Source of the DNA: Guillardia theta CCMP2712
Taxonomy: Eukaryota > Cryptophyceae > Pyrenomonadales > Geminigeraceae
Length of the DNA stretch: 64,000 nucleotides
Assembly (NCBI RefSeq): GCF_000315625.1
Contig: NW_005434642.1
Location: 361,179-425,178, forward strand
Reading direction: 5' to 3'
In this document: positions 42,701-53,736 of the stretch, in pieces
How the letters are laid out: the number at the start of each line of letters is the position of its first letter
Numbering within the stretch: position 1 is the first letter of the stretch
Notes under the pieces: model-generated
Told to the model about the DNA's origin: nothing
The model's database searches: none
What the model saw: only the letters and a program-made list of their open reading frames with translations
Made by a program: the position numbers and the translations under genes

Positions 42701-44347
42701 CGGAGAACAAGGAAGGAAGAGACGAAGGGAATGAGCAACGGGTGGCAGGTAGGAAGAAGGAGACGAGAGGAGGGAAAGGTCAGTAGCGTACACCGTGCTG
42801 TAAAGCCNNNNNNNNNNNNNNNNNNNNNNNNNNNNNNNNNNNNNNNNNNNNNNNNNNNNNNNNNNNNNNNNNNNNNNNNNNNNNNNNNNNNNNNNNNNNN
42901 NNNNNNNTGATCATATCCCTTGTCGTCCTCTCTATGATCCCCTCCAGCTCGCTCGTCTCTTTCTCAATCCTCTGCTCCATCCTCCCCATCTCCTCGTGCA
43001 GCTCCCGCGTGTCGCTCTCGCAAAGGTCCACGCAAGCGTCAAGCGCTCGCTGCAGCCGTGTCGATCCTCCCCCCAACCTCCCTCCACCTCTCTTGCTCCG
43101 CTCCTCTCCTACCCTCCAGCTCCGACTGCACTCTCCTCACCAGCTCGTCCCTCCCGTTCTCCAGCGCCTTCACCCTGTTGTCCATCACCTCCAGCAAGTC
43201 CCTCCCTTCCTGCATGCCGGACATAGCTCCCCTCCTCACCATCATCCTCAGTTCGTCCACCTCCTCCTCCACAGCCACCATCCTCCTCGACGCCTCCTGC
43301 TCCGCCTCCTCCCGCTGCTTCACCTCCTGCGTGAGGTCAGCGAGGATGCTCTTGATGCTCTTCGAGTGCGAGTTGCTCTTAGCCTGCAGCAGCTTCAAGC
43401 TCGCTGCTGTCGCCGTCTCCTCCCCGCCCTCCTCCCTCCTCCCCTCCTTCCCTGCCTCTGCCTCCAGAAACGCGAGCCTCTGCCCCAGCTCCTCCTGCCC
43501 CTTCATCCTCCCTCGAATTTCCGCGCGGACCACCTCCTCCAGGTAGGAGCTGGACTTTGCCCAGCCCTCTGTCGCCTCCTCCGACAGCCGCCGCAGCTCT
43601 AGCCTCACCTGCTTCATCGTCCTACTATTGTGCTCCTCCTGCTCCCCGGCTGTAACCTCCAGCCTCCTGACCGCTTCCTCCGTCCTCGCGCTCATCTCCT
43701 CCAGTCGCTGCATCGTCGTTCGCTCGCTCTGCTCCACCGTTCGGATCAGCTCGTTCATCCTCGAGTGCAAGTCTGTCAGCCTGGCCTCTGTCTCTTTCCT
43801 CACTAGCTGCTGCTGCTGCTCCCGTGCGTTCCCTTCCGCCTGATCAACGCAAATCAGCCTCAGGAGAGTGTGACAAGGAGAGGAGGGAAGGTGAGGAGAG
43901 GAGAGAGGCGAGGGCGTTAGGACAGGGTTGAAGGGAGAAGGACGAAGTGGAAGGCGAGGAGGAGGACCTGGTTCTTGACAAGCAGCGATGAGTCCCTCTC
44001 CTCCATCTCCTGCTGGACGCTGTTGAGGTCGAGCTGGAGGGCATGCAGCGTCTGCCTCATCCTCTCCTGCAGGGTGTGATGGTTGCTCGCAAGCATCTCC
44101 CTGACCGCCTCCTCCGTCCCCTTGTTCGCCTCCTCCCCCGCGCTCCTCATCACACGGATGGCCTGCTCTAGCTCCAGCAGCTTCACCTCCATCTCCCTCC
44201 TGTGCGTCACGTGGTACTGGACCTGAGACGCTCCCTGCCCAGACATCATGAGGGGAACCACCTACGTCATGCCCCCCTCCACATCTTGATCATCGTCTCC
44301 ATCAGTGTATCATGACTCAAATTCTCCTCCTCCAAACCCCTCTCACC

Positions 44348-44416
<69 letters not shown>

Positions 44417-45233
44417 TTTTTCCCTCGACCTCCTCCTCCGGCTTCATCTTCATCGAAACCACCTCCTTCACCATCATTCGCACAGTCTCAAATATTATCC
44501 CACCACCTCCGACACCATCACCATCACACAACTCAGTCTCCATCTTACATGCTGGAGAATCGATGCCTCTGCTGTCTCCACCGCATGCAGTCGCTTCTCC
44601 ATCGCGTTCATCAGCAAATTCTGCTGCTCCAACGTGTCTCTCATCATCTCCGCCTGTCGCCTCTCCTGCTCTGCCGCCAGCTGAAGCTCGTTCATCTGCC
44701 GTCCTGCAGTCATGCTCCCACCCCTCCACCCCTCCTCCAGTACCGCTCCACCCCTCATATCCTTCCAACCCCCACCTCCCTCCTCTTGGCACTTCCCTCT
44801 TCTTCCCCTGATCCTTATCCTTTTGCACGCTCTCTCCCCGCGCTCCTCCTCCCTCCCCTCCCTCCCTCTCCTCCCTCCTCCCCTCCCTCCCCCTCCCTCC
44901 CTCCCCTCCCTCCCTCCCCTCCCTCTCCTCACCTTCCGCAGGGCCGACGCTGCTCTCTCCGAATCGATCGATGCCACTTGCTCCAGGTGAGAATGAAGCT
45001 TGTGCGCGATGTCCCGCTCAAGCTGCAGAAGCTTCTCATGAGGAGCAAGCATCTTGCTGTCCGCCCTCAACGACGCATTCTCGATCTCCAGAGCCTATTG
45101 AATCATCACCGTCATCTAGATTATCATCGCCGCCGCATACAACAACACAGCTACACTCCTCCTCCTCCTCCTCCTCCTCCTCCTCCTCCTCCTCCTCCTC
45201 AACTAATGATTATCCCTGTAGTTATATAGCGAA

Positions 45234-45284
<51 letters not shown>

Positions 45285-46074
45285 TTACCATCATCCTCTC
45301 CCTCAGTTGTGAGTTATCCCTAGCTGCTGAGCTGTAACAGTACCATGTGAGCACAGAGGGAAAGGAGGCAGGAGGGGGAAACAAGGAGCAGGGATAGACG
45401 AAGGAGGAGGGGGAAGAGCAAGATAACCTGAGATCGTTTTCCATCGCTGAAACTTTTCCATAGAGTCCGAGCAGGAGCTCTTGCGCCTGACAGAATTTTA
45501 TTCGTCCTTCCGCTAGGAAACGCAACAAGGCATGAAGGAAAACATCCTACATTCTAACCAACGACAACAAACATCCACCACCGTCATTCCCTTACAAGAT
45601 CACCATCACCATCACCATCACCATCACCATCATCATGTTTGACCATGACTCTGTACATCACAACAAGTTCATCTTTCCATTCATCTTCATCTTGTTCACC
45701 TCCATCTCCAGAATGTTTTGCACTTGTGCCCTCTGCCCGTGCTGCTCCTCTCCGCGCATGGGGGGGGTTGGAATTTCTCGCCTTTCCTTGCTCTCGCGCT
45801 GCCGTGATCGCGGCCTTGCTTCCGCTCTCTTGTTCCTTTCTTGGGGGGGAGCAGCAGGAGCTGACTTCTGGATCTCGGGTAGAACGAATTCTTCAGCGGC
45901 ATTTCTTTTCCTTGCATTTGGTTCAGAGGGGTTGCTAATGAACGCTGCTTCGTTCGATCGCCTCTGTCGGTCAGCTTCCATCTGCATCAGGAGCTCTCTG
46001 CCATACTCTCTCTTCGATCGCCGAGCATGCATGGCCTGATCAGGGTTCTCCCCAGCCAAGACGTTACTAGCCAT
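39718..46074 (-). CDS. Long coiled-coil protein, broken by an assembly gap
   Basis: One multi-exon gene on the complement. In-phase exons: 46074-45700, 45486-45428, 45331-45289, 45094-44933, 44695-44549, 44261-43968, 43839-43141, 43049 into the gap, then 42653-42281, 42046-41850, 41694-41500, 41446-40169 and 40029-39718. At least 1425 aa are visible; residues in the gap are missing. Almost the whole length is heptad-rich coiled coil (ELxxxL, EExxR), and a Gly run sits near 41950. The N-terminus has a short basic motif (RRSKREYGRELLMQMEADRQ) like those at the start of centrosomal/ciliary coiled-coil proteins such as CSPP1. The C-terminus is a Glu/Lys-rich disordered tail. A structural or centriolar role is an inference from composition only. 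Confidence 0.75.
42808..42907. other. Assembly gap (100 N)
   Basis: Run of exactly 100 N within the coiled-coil gene. It interrupts the coding exon ending ...TTRDMI on the minus strand. True length unknown. Confidence 0.99.
44349..44414 (+). repeat. (CTCCTG)n microsatellite
   Basis: About eleven hexamer copies in an intron of the long coiled-coil gene. Confidence 0.95.
45155..45286 (+). repeat. (CTC)n and (ATC)n microsatellites
   Basis: A CTC run (45156-45200) and an ATC/TCA run (45238-45285) in one intron of the coiled-coil gene. The ATC run abuts the exon 3 donor. Confidence 0.95.
45599..45635 (+). repeat. (ATCACC)n microsatellite
   Basis: Short ATCACC hexamer run in the first intron of the coiled-coil gene. 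Confidence 0.85.
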
Positions 46075-46289
46075 GACTGCAACGAACTCCCTGCAACTTG
46101 CTTGCTAACGAGCCCGAGGGAAGGAGCGTCAAGGAACAGCAGTGGGAGGTCTGATCAGAAAGACAGGTATGATACTGCAAGGTCAGTCTGCTTCCCTTCT
46201 CCTCGTCTCCTCTCGCCCTCACTACCCCGCACCTTCGCCATCAACCCAAGAGCGAATAAGCAGCCGTTGAATCTCATCACCCTCATACC

Positions 46290-46640
46290 GCTCAAATGAA
46301 CTTCGGACCCTGCTTCGGACCCAGTTCGGACTCCCCGGACCCGGCTTCCGAAGTTCGGACCGGGAAGGCCGCCGGCCCCCGGCGCCGGGCGGCCGCCGGG
46401 CGGCCCGGGTTGCAGTTGCCACTGAGTGACTTACCGTGGTTGATCCAGTCACCCGGCTTTACTCCGATCACACGAGTCAGGATCGGACTCATCAGCGCGC
46501 CGGGGCACCCGTGACGGCGCCGGGGGTGACTCTGAGACGGACGGTGGGCCTGCCAGTGACTCGCGGCCCGTGACCATCGGACAGTGAGGCCGCACCCGGC
46601 GGGCGGCCGGGCAGCTGAGGTACTGTGGGCCCGGTCAGGA
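46290..46640. repeat. GC-rich island, dispersed repeat copy C
   Basis: CCGGCCC/GGGCGGC core with GCGGCCCGTGACC (shared with copy A), CACTGAGTGAC and GAACTTCGGA (shared with copy D). Just downstream, AGTTTACTTAGGC (about 46655-46667) matches the DNA downstream of copy A. No gene; 46075-46290 and 46641-46965 also lack one. Confidence 0.55.
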
Positions 46641-46965
46641 ATTGAGGTGCTGAGAGTTTACTTAGGCTACAACTTAAGTCACAGTTACACAGGTCGCTAA
46701 CTTAACAGTGCTCGCGATAATTTACATCGATCTTATTGGTTGCCTTGCGAAAGGTTTTCAACCCATCGGGTTTGGCCACTGGCCCGAGCCCACCGTCAGT
46801 GTTCACGGTTGATTCACCAACTTGCGGCCACCGCTGGTCCGACGGTCCCGAGTTATTGTCCTCTTGAAGAGTTCTTGATCTGCGGCATGTAACCCGAGGA
46901 GGCATACCTGACCAAGCTGCAGGCCGGGAGTCACAATATGATCGTAACATCAAAGTGGCATGAGC

Positions 46966-48607
46966 TCACCTGCCCTGCTTCGTATGGCTTCGTGGGAACA
47001 GCGCAGATTGTCGGATCTTTTTCTGGCCCGACATTTCTGATTCCGTCTCTTCTAGTTGGAAGTTGTGGGCAGGTGCCGAACTCCTGCGCAGCAGAACCCT
47101 GTACTTCATCAGTGGGTTCTCCTGTATTTGACGCGCTGATCGCTCAGCCGAGCCGTTGAATAGGGGCTGTAACGCGACCTTCTTGGCAGGCAGGTGTATC
47201 CGCTTTCCTTTCGATGGCATGCGAGCAAATCCGGCATTATGGTCCTGATCCGCAAGAGCTTTTCTGTTCGCACTATCCACACTGTGAGTATCGAAGCCTT
47301 CTAATTCACTTTCGTCGAAAGACATCAAGGGAGCATTCAGACACTCCGCTGCACTCCAACGATTCTTGGGATCCGCTGATAACAGACCATTGAGGAACTT
47401 CGTCCACTGATCAGCAGAGGCAGAAATTTCTTTCCAAGAATGGTTCGACATGTCCTTTAACCTTTCGGACTGGAACTTGTTTGTGACGCAGCAACCCTTG
47501 ACCTGGAGAAATCTGGTCAGGACACGGGGAAGGGGAGAGCAGTGCGATTTCACCATTGAATCAAGTCGGTAAGGATAGCTCGGCCACTGCTCAAAGTGGG
47601 TGCAACAGTTCATCTTCGAAAGGAAGTCCTTGTCTTGAGGAGTTCCAATCAGCTGGAAGATTCGCAGCAGCTGATCCCCGTTGTAGTTGAAATGAGAACT
47701 CTTTGGGCATTTGCAAACATCTTCTATCTTGCCAGGAAAAGCACATCTGCCCAACAGCATTTCCAATACGACACACCCAATCGACCACAAATCAATCTTG
47801 GAACAGTACATGGAGGTACCCATGATTAGCTCAGGTGCGCGATACCACCTGTCCAATTCTCAGAACCAAACCATGAAATTGTGTACAACTAACAGGGTGG
47901 AAATTTCACGACGGACAGGAAGTTTGGGCTCTGTCAAGTATCGTGAAAGACCGAAGTCTCCTATCTTGATCGACATGTCAAAGAATACAAGGATGTTTGA
48001 TGGTTTGAGATCTGTACCAAGCAAGTCATCATCAAGAAGGTACAAGGAATTTGTAATAGAATCACCTCTGTGCACAACTTTCTCATTGTGCAAGAAATCC
48101 AAGCCCTGCAAGATTCCCTTGGTCCACCGCTGAACTACTGAAAGCGGGAGGCCACAGCTCTGTCGTTTGATCATGACATGGAGGTCCACCATTGCCTCCT
48201 CCAAGATCAGAACCCTCTTGTCCGATGTGACACCAATCAAGCTGACGACATTCGGATGCGCTGGAAGAGACGACATGATCTCGATCTCGCGACGAAAAGA
48301 CTCCAGCATATTCTCCGATGGCCGTTTGTCTTTGCTCTGTTTCATTCATGCAATGTCATTTCCATTGCCTGCAAAAACCTTACACTCACCACTTCGGGGT
48401 CGAGATCTTGATCTGGGTATACTACTTTAACGACTACATCTTGCTTGTTGTTGAGGATCGTTGCCTGCCATACACTTCCGTAGGCTCCTTTTCCGATCCT
48501 TTCAGCCACCTGAAGCATGTCTCAATATTGGGGACGTTTCGAGTTAGGGGATGTGCATTCACCTCCAGATCAGCCCGTTTGTAGACCTTGACGCGAGAGT
48601 TTGTCAT
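46966..48607 (-). CDS. CMGC-like Ser/Thr protein kinase
   Basis: Five exons in phase: 48607-48563, 48509-48390, 48336-48066, 48011-47894, 47848-46966 (478 aa). The frame of exon 1 is open upstream to 48733. A complete kinase core is visible: Gly loop GKGAYGSV (21-28), ATP Lys43 in VVVKVV, alpha-C Glu in FRREIEIM, catalytic VVHRDLKPSN with Asp146, DFG 164-166, LWYRAPE (185-191) and WSIGCVVLEMLLG. WYRAPEL plus the GCAFPG-like insert region (LGRCAFPGK, FQLIGTPQDKDF) places it in CMGC (MAPK/CDK-like). The activation segment LSRYLTEPKLPVRREIST has no TxY, so it is not a canonical MAPK. The C-terminal 120 residues after the kinase domain are basic and unrecognised. Substrate unknown. Confidence 0.88.
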
Positions 48608-50189
48608 AGCTAAGACATGTAAGTGCTGATAGATACGATCGGGGGTTTTCCTCACCTCAAGAATTTTCAGCGGGCCCAAAAATGTGTAACAGCAACTTTT
48701 CCCATTCCTAGTCCAGAATCTATAACCAAACATCCATTAGAACGGATTTAATGTTCCGAAGGATAATTCATATGCCATGACACTACATAAAGCAAAGAAC
48801 AAATCGGGACCTGGTATGGAAACACGGCACTTGCCGTGGTAGGTGTTCGTATGAACACAAACGTACCAATCAATCGTTCTGACCCGTATGAGATTGATCA
48901 CAGAAGCAAATTCCAATCTCTGCGTTCTAAACAAGTGCACACTAGTGTGTCATTACAACGTGTTTCTTTCTACAATCAGCCTCCCCTGCGCACTTTCTCT
49001 CAATGCATCACGTGCTGGTCCTCAGAAAGCATGTCTGTCCCACCGCGCTTCTCGTCGCGATCAGGTCCATAGCTTTTTAATTATCTGTGTAGGGTGGTAA
49101 TTACAATGATTTGATTGAATAATGAACATCTCAATAAAAATATTCAATATTGAAGGAGAATATTTCAAATTAGTGGATTAGAACACCACCTTCACCGAAT
49201 TTGCAACAGTTGGGAAAAAAAATCTGGCAGGGCCCATGGTACAAAAAAAATCATTAAAACAGTTTTATGATGGGATGATAAACCTCCAAACACGGAAATA
49301 CATGATTTCAGAGTCCTCACTCTGTGGGCTAGTGTAGTAAAACAAGCTTTAAATATCCTTTTAATATCACCCCACCCATGTCCTATTACCAGAAATGTAC
49401 CGAGCTCATTTTCCGCGACCCTACCCCTCCTTGTAGGTATAATTCAACCCTAATTTACCAATAAGCACTGTTGTTGTACCCCTCCCAAAGAGTCAACAGG
49501 AGGCAGCGAGCGGTCCAACCACCCGTCCTAAAAAAGTCGACAAATTTGGTTACCACCACGCAAATCATGCTGAAAAGGACGGGTGCTGTGATATCAACAA
49601 ACATCAGCAATTCATGGACCCTACCCCCAAATGAAATATCTTCGAATACCCCTGTTGATACGGCAGAGTGCCCCGCAGCACCAGTAAGGGAACTACGGGG
49701 TGGTACTCCCGCCTATTGGACCTATGACCTCGAAATTTCCTAAAATCCGCTTCTATAGCTGTTTCGGTACCCCACCCCTCCGTGGAAATGGAGGTGAAAC
49801 TTTTGGGGGTATCTGTTAGTGAACATTCGAAATTCTGTGGAAAATTTGACTGTTTCGTAGCAACATTTCAAATCAAATTCCGAACGGCGGAGTCGGAACA
49901 AAGCCTGGTGATACCTAAAACGTATTTTATCATAAAGTGTAGTAGAATGTAAGCAGCAGTACAGAAATGGCTGAGATAGCCTATAAGTTTTTAAAACCAT
50001 ATCTCAAAAATCCTTTTATACGTTTTGCTATACATCCGATCCGACTTTGAGTAAAAGAATCCGACTTGAGTCGTCACTGAGTGGCGGTTATTCGGTCGTT
50101 TCTTCACTGACCAATGTGGTAACGGATCCTTGACCTCCCCATTAAGCGCGTAACTGAAATCTATTTCCGGCAGAGCCGGGACACGCGTA
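48608..50189. other. Gene-poor region with a weak CACCC/TACCC patch
   Basis: Divergent spacer between the kinase and the membrane-anchored coiled-coil gene. 49080-49330 is AT-rich. About 49370-49790 carries scattered TACCCC and CACCC words of the same class as the larger tracts. TTAAGT/GAGTCACTGAGTGG words near 50060-50090 resemble the island flanks. No gene called. Confidence 0.4.
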
Positions 50190-51497
50190 ATGGCTGTTCC
50201 TGCAGAGTTTGTTTGCTATGTCGAGCGGCAAGCACCCGCTACTGCCTCTTCATCCTCCAAGAGGAGGAGAGCAGCTGTAGCTGCCGTGCTCCTTGCAGTC
50301 GCTATCTGTGCTGCTGCTCTTCTCGTCTCTTCTCCGTCCGGCAAGAGTGTCGGCCGTGTCAACTTCCTGACGATGAAAAGAAGTCAGACAACCTCGCTTG
50401 CAAGGGCGCATGATGTTAAGCTTGCAACACAGCTCATCCGAGCAGCTCCTCACTCATCCGTCCAGTCGATGGAGCTCATTTTGAAGCATTGGCAAGATCA
50501 TATGGTTTCCAACTTAGATGCGGACGTCAGCAGAGGTCTCATGCTTGCAATGGTGCCAAAGAACATCGAGACCGCTCTGGAGGAATCGGGAAAACTTTGC
50601 GAGAAGAAGGACATCATCTTCAGCAAGTTCAGCCAGCTCCTCGCAAAACTCTCCAAAGAGTCTAAGACGAGAAACGAGACCGATCAAACTGCACATGATG
50701 CTCAAGTCGCAGCTACCGAGGCATGGCTTGATTCTGAATCTGAATACCGCCTGGAGGAAGAGAAGAAGAAGGAAGCTCTGGATGGAGCTTCATACGCTCG
50801 TGCTGAGTATGAGAAGTGGGCTGAAACGGTGAAGCGTACCAGTGAACGTCTTGCTACGATGCAAACGAATTACGACAAGGAGATGGCAGACATCAACTCT
50901 CAGAGGTCTCTGATCCAGGAGATTCTTCGCCTATTTGGTGTACTTGGCAGCGAGCCGCTAGATTCAGCTACTGCAAATGCAGGAGGGTACATGGCGTCCG
51001 AGAAGGCTCATCCTCTCACCCTGAAAGAGATCAAGTCGAAGATTTCACTGCTCAGGCAAGAGGCGGTCAACGGCGGAGCCATCAAGCTTCAACTTGTCAA
51101 CCAGCTTGAGTCCAAGCTTGCCAACTATGCAGAGACAGACGAAGTGAAGAAGCTTCTGTCTGGCATGATCAGCGACCTCAATACACGTGAGGAAGTGATC
51201 AGTTCCGCGCTCAAACAGACTCAGGAAGAGCTTGAGAAGCACAAGAAGAAGCTTGTAGACTACGAAACGCAAGTTGTCGATCTCTCCAATGCAGCAGACA
51301 AGGCGCAGGAATCAGCTGCTGCCCAGGACCTCAAGCGCCAAGCTTTGAACGGAAAGAAGAAGGACGCGTCGGAGAACTATAAGAACGAACATGCCGAGTA
51401 TGTCATCGTCGCACCCCCAGCGGATCGAGCTATCACCATCCTTGAGGTGATCATGAAGAAGATCAACGAGTTTTGTGCTGCCTCGACCTCTCAGTAG
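50190..51497 (+). CDS. Membrane-anchored coiled-coil protein, 435 aa
   Basis: The family is not recognised. Single exon. Residues 1-26 are cytosolic-type with a KRRR stop just before a hydrophobic helix at about 27-48 (AAVAAVLLAVAICAAALLVS). That pattern fits a type II signal anchor with the bulk of the protein outside or lumenal. Residues 100-410 are long alpha-helical coiled coil (Lys/Glu/Ala-rich, for example EELEKHKKKLVDYETQVVDL), broken near 250-275 by LRLFGVLGSEP. Codon use is less GC-rich than in the neighbouring genes. A surface or lumenal structural protein is a guess. Confidence 0.78.
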   Translation: MAVPAEFVCYVERQAPATASSSSKRRRAAVAAVLLAVAICAAALLVSSPSGKSVGRVNFLTMKRSQTTSLARAHDVKLATQLIRAAPHSSVQSMELILKHWQDHMVSNLDADVSRGLMLAMVPKNIETALEESGKLCEKKDIIFSKFSQLLAKLSKESKTRNETDQTAHDAQVAATEAWLDSESEYRLEEEKKKEALDGASYARAEYEKWAETVKRTSERLATMQTNYDKEMADINSQRSLIQEILRLFGVLGSEPLDSATANAGGYMASEKAHPLTLKEIKSKISLLRQEAVNGGAIKLQLVNQLESKLANYAETDEVKKLLSGMISDLNTREEVISSALKQTQEELEKHKKKLVDYETQVVDLSNAADKAQESAAAQDLKRQALNGKKKDASENYKNEHAEYVIVAPPADRAITILEVIMKKINEFCAASTSQ

Positions 51498-51932
51498 TGA
51501 GTTCATAGCAAGATAACGTTGAAGTTCTGTGGTGTGAACTTCGCTGTAATTCTAACAGCTTTCGGCTAGTAGTTTATTTGTCGAGGACGATTCCAAAAAA
51601 AGAAAACAAAAATATGCGTTGACTCTTAGTCATCCTTCACACCAACCTAGGGGATCACATATTTTTTGAATGCTATACATTTCACTATCCATCAGTAGAT
51701 TTACATGTCATGGAAGCAGGATGCGCGCGAATCTTGCTGCCTTGAAAACATTATTGATAAACCTTCAGGTTTGACGAGACGGGAATGCTGTAACCTAGCT
51801 GTTTCATATTCCTCACCACCTGTGCATCCTTCAACTGAAGTAGCATCACACTGTCGAGGGGCATACCACATTCAACTTCAAAACCACGGTTCCACTCGTT
51901 CGCACGCGGGTCACCTCTCTAGGAAACGTCCC
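51498..51932. other. Convergent spacer, no gene seen
   Basis: AT-richer DNA between the stop of the coiled-coil membrane protein and the stop of B9D1. Probably 3' UTRs. Confidence 0.45.
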
Positions 51933-52818
51933 TCAGCTGCCTTTCGTCCCAAGTGTAGCAGGTCGACAGACATACCTGCCAGTTGGCAGAGCAGGCCTCT
52001 TCGGATCGATGTATTCTACAACAACTGCTGTCACGTAGCTGGGGCAAGAATGCAAAACATCTCTGGCTGAACCTGCTGGGGTAGCGTGGATCCATCCGAT
52101 GAACTGTTGGAGCAGAGAAGACTGAGGCAGGCAAGTTAGCATCTGAGCCATGGCTCGAGGCAAACGGCCGACCGAGAGCGGGCGGAACATCGGGACTTCA
52201 ACCTCGTGTGCGCCAGGCACTACAGGGATGTGTACGGAGCCATAGCCGCGAATGACGTCACGATTCCTGATGGCATGTGAGAACATGCACAGCACCAGCA
52301 AGGTCATCAGAGTTACAAGAAGTCCGTCCCATGCACTGTCAACACGATCTGTGGCCAGCCATAAACATTCGTGCTCTTGAAAGTGAGTTCTGACTCGGAG
52401 TGTCAGGCCGCTGAACCCAAGGGTACACAACTCTCGACCTAGAGGAAAGTTCCACACAACTCTGGAATCGCTTCCTGGGGAGATGGAAGCCACCTATTGC
52501 GCTGGTGTTCAGCTTTCACATTGTGCTAGCAGAACGATGAACCTGGGTGACCCCTTCCTCCATCCCAGCAACCACCTGCGGGTACCATCACACCAGAACG
52601 ACAGGCTGTGACATGGTAGGACCTGCCAATCAATGCCATGGTGAACGAGGATGTTGCAATAAAGGTTGTCGTCTCCTGCGAAGGATCCACTTTCCACCTG
52701 CTCAACGGTCAATGCTTCCGCAGAATACAACTGTTCCCATCACCTGGCCTGTCACATGAAGCTCGAATGTGGAAGGAGGCGCTGCGTTCCGATCAAGCAT
52801 AGCAGATGAAGTCGCCAT
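51933..52818 (-). CDS. B9D1: B9 domain-containing protein 1, ciliary transition zone
   Basis: Component of the MKS/B9 transition-zone complex that gates membrane-protein entry into cilia. Six exons join in phase: 52818-52744, 52697-52623, 52575-52543, 52493-52439, 52389-52317, 52266-51933 (214 aa; animal B9D1 is about 204 aa). Family motifs appear in the right order and spacing: HVTGQVESG, DDNLYC, GIDWQVVAGMEEGVTQ, VVWNFPLELTFKSTN, YGWPQIVLTVHG, DVIRGYGSVHIPVVPG and PMFRP. The 20-residue segment from VTQ to WNFP has no length difference from the animal protein. The last exon may hide one small intron, as its tail (RYVCRPATLGTKGS) is unmatched. Exons are 33-75 nt apart from the last, which explains why the gene is not obvious as an open frame. 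Confidence 0.93.
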
Positions 52819-53736
52819 CCTTCCGCAAACATCAGCGAGATTCAGGAAAGCTTGCTATCGCTCGTCCCGTGTTCCTCCCACTACACCCTCATGGTCCTCG
52901 TTTCCACTTCGATTGCTCCACCGCTCTCCCTGAGCCCTCAAACGACCTCCTGAGCGTCCACCACTTTCAAGACATGACTATGACTTGTTTTCACAAAGCT
53001 ACATCTCCCTTCAAGATCTGAAGCCTTCTTTTCGGGCCCTAGCGCCCAACTACTTTCAATCTGGGTCGTCCCTGGCTCTGCCGTCCCTTCAGCCCTTTCA
53101 TCCTGCGTGTCTTCGGTGCTGTACTCCAGCCCTGCTCTCAAAAGTCCCCCTCCATGATAGGACACCAACATGCTTCTCCTCCTTCTCTCCTCCCTACGCC
53201 TCTTGTCTTCCTCTCCTCTCCCCCTCCTCTCCTCTCCACTCATGCCAACGGAATGGCGGGAAGCCGCTACCGGCTACCCTACCCTACCCTGTGAAGAATA
53301 TCGGGGCGCTGCTGTCGAGATCGAGGATAATGGTGGGGTCATTGTATGTACTTAGAAGGGGTGTCGGAATAGTATTGTGTCGGGGTAATTGGAATAGTGA
53401 GGGGTGGGGTAGTAAAACCGAAACCACAGTGCTCAAATTTTGCTCTGACGTCGATTTTTACATTGCGAGGGGAGGGAGGGGGAGGGGAGGGGGAGGGAGG
53501 GGGAGGGAGGGGGAGGGAGGGGAGGGAGGGGAGGGAGGGGAGGGAGGGGAGGGAGGGGAGGGAGGGGAGGGAGGGGAGGGAGGGGAGAGGGGGCAGAGGA
53601 CAGACAGAAAGTGAGGAAGTGTGATGGTAGCATCTTGATTGAAGGAACATGGCTGGATAAAGCTTCACGACTTCTGTTTTACCCTTTGCCCGAAAGCCTT
53701 CATTCGTTGTTTTTTTCATTGCCGTTTCTACCCTCA
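52819..53736. other. Intergenic with G-rich minisatellite
   Basis: Spacer upstream of B9D1 and downstream of the fibrillin gene. It has a TC-rich stretch (53150-53240), a GTAGGG/GGGGTA patch at 53320-53420, and the minisatellite listed separately. No gene called. Confidence 0.45.
53467..53593 (+). repeat. GGGGAGGGA minisatellite
   Basis: About 125 bp of alternating GGGGA and GGGA units, with only G and A on the + strand. Dense G-runs make it a strong G-quadruplex candidate. It produces long Gly/Arg/Glu or Pro/Leu/Ser frames that are not genes. Confidence 0.97.

Noticed and set aside
44305-45229. Pro/Ser-rich frames on the + strand
   Set aside because: They come from CTCCTG and CTC microsatellites in introns of the minus-strand coiled-coil gene.
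50190-51497. SMC/myosin-tail identity for the 435-aa coiled-coil protein
   Set aside because: Only generic heptads are seen, with a membrane anchor and no ATPase or hinge.
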